64,000 nucleotides of DNA. It comes from Apilactobacillus zhangqiuensis. GTDB lineage: Bacteria; Bacillota; Bacilli; Lactobacillales; Lactobacillaceae. The notes beneath the pieces were generated by a model. That model was not told where the DNA came from, searched no databases, and saw only the letters and a program-made list of their open reading frames with translations. Shown here piece by piece: positions 63,583 to 64,000 of the stretch. The first letter of the stretch is position 1; every line of letters begins with the position of its first letter. The stretch lies in assembly GCF_019656215.1 (NCBI RefSeq), contig NZ_BPLK01000001.1, forward strand, positions 1 to 64,000. The letters run 5' to 3'. The position numbers and the translations under genes are program-made.

Positions 63583-63650
63583 TATAAAAAAACGGGATTA
63601 TTTTTCTGCGATACATTTATATATACGCAAAGAAATTTTCCCTTTTTTTA
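63583..63650 (-). terminator. Long hairpin terminator upstream of rpsF
   Basis: On the minus strand GGGAAAATTTCTTTGCG pairs imperfectly with CGCAGAAAAATAATCCC around a TATATATAAATGTAT loop, followed by GTTTTTTT. It ends the partial gene at the window edge. Confidence 0.65.
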
Positions 63651-64000
63651 AAAGTTATTAATAGTAAATAATTGTGAGCCACGAATTGTTAGGATGTATC
63701 CTAAACCGGCTTGGTTAAAGGCAACTCCTTCAAATTCTAGATTAGTATTGAATTTAGTTGTATGAACATCTTTAGGACGTAATTTGTTTAATCTATTTAC
63801 TGGGACTGATGAAATAACACCATCAGAAACTAGGTATAAACGATTACTTGCTGGGTTGTAACCCATCCCTTGAGTTTGGAAACCTTGACCGTTTGCTAAA
63901 CCTTGCTTGATAGCGCGGAAAGTAACGTGGTTTTTCTTAACTTGTCCCTTAAAGATAACGATTCTACCAGCAGATTTTCCTTGCATACGGTATTTAACGT
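63648..64000 (-). CDS. Partial protein, possible beta-propeller, unknown
   Basis: The C-terminal ~117 residues of a gene whose start lies beyond the right edge; codons upstream of the internal ATG 63986 remain open. The sequence shows repeated short strands (GRIVIFKG, GYNPASNRLYLVSDGVISSV, and EGVAFNQAGLGYILTIRGSQLFTI) resembling propeller blades of SdiA-regulated/NHL-like proteins. Cellular location and function cannot be told from this fragment. Confidence 0.6.
   Translation of the reverse strand, partial: VKYRMQGKSAGRIVIFKGQVKKNHVTFRAIKQGLANGQGFQTQGMGYNPASNRLYLVSDGVISSVPVNRLNKLRPKDVHTTKFNTNLEFEGVAFNQAGLGYILTIRGSQLFTINNF

Overview
The window is a low-GC Firmicutes chromosome segment, best matched to a Lactobacillaceae species; the genus cannot be fixed from sequence alone. 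Pointers are the walRK-yycHIJ-htrA block, the sufCDSUB order, anaerobic nrdDG, a PTS-free collection of small transporters, and the rpsF-ssb-rpsR / gdpP-rplI-dnaC block that normally lies next to gyrBA and dnaA. The origin of replication should therefore lie a few kilobases beyond the right edge. The fork would run leftward here, and the minus-strand housekeeping genes and the leftward rRNA promoters at the left edge are co-oriented with it.

Left part (1-15.4 kb): four tandem sigma-A promoters and an rRNA leader motif feed an rRNA operon lying beyond base 1. Then come acetyl-CoA acetyltransferase, a GNAT, an L,D-transpeptidase lipoprotein, a lysine-rich CAP-like secreted protein, and a TPP-riboswitch-controlled thiamine salvage operon (tenA-thiD-thiE-thiM). 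After these follow a poorly conserved membrane protein flanked by twin terminators, two very small membrane proteins, an AEC permease, an unassigned structured RNA, an acetoin/diacetyl reductase, and a tandem pair of Gor/Lpd-like flavoproteins.

Middle part (15.4-43.6 kb): a MarR-controlled DHA2 exporter, mntH-usp, adenine deaminase, a glycosyltransferase with a secreted adhesin-like protein that has an odd Cys/aromatic tail, a 1.1 kb hairpin-rich gene-poor stretch, two TSUP permeases, and htrA-walJ-yycI-yycH-walK-walR. tRNA-Lys follows, then a three-gene restriction-modification island (m5C MTase, m6A MTase, HNH nuclease), a frameshifted CPBP protease, two CPA2-type antiporters, a 5'-truncated GNAT remnant, a zinc-ribbon membrane protein and a YoaK-like protein.

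Right part (43.6-64 kb): NrdR-box-controlled nrdDG, sufCDSUB, a parS-like site, aspartase, two membrane proteins (one with a QPD J-domain), a transaminase plus D-2-hydroxyacid dehydrogenase operon, an MFS transporter, and the origin-proximal dnaC-rplI, gdpP and rpsR-ssb-rpsF genes.

The most unexpected signal is that several membrane-protein genes have a good Shine-Dalgarno and a conserved N-terminus but no ATG/GTG/TTG in frame, only ATT or ATC at the correct spacing. This suggests repeated AUU/AUC initiation. Other notable signals are the quadruple rRNA promoter, an 18-bp perfect inverted repeat inside the m6A methyltransferase gene, and the orphan hairpin-rich region with a 29-codon ORF. No prophage, CRISPR array or intact insertion sequence was recognised.
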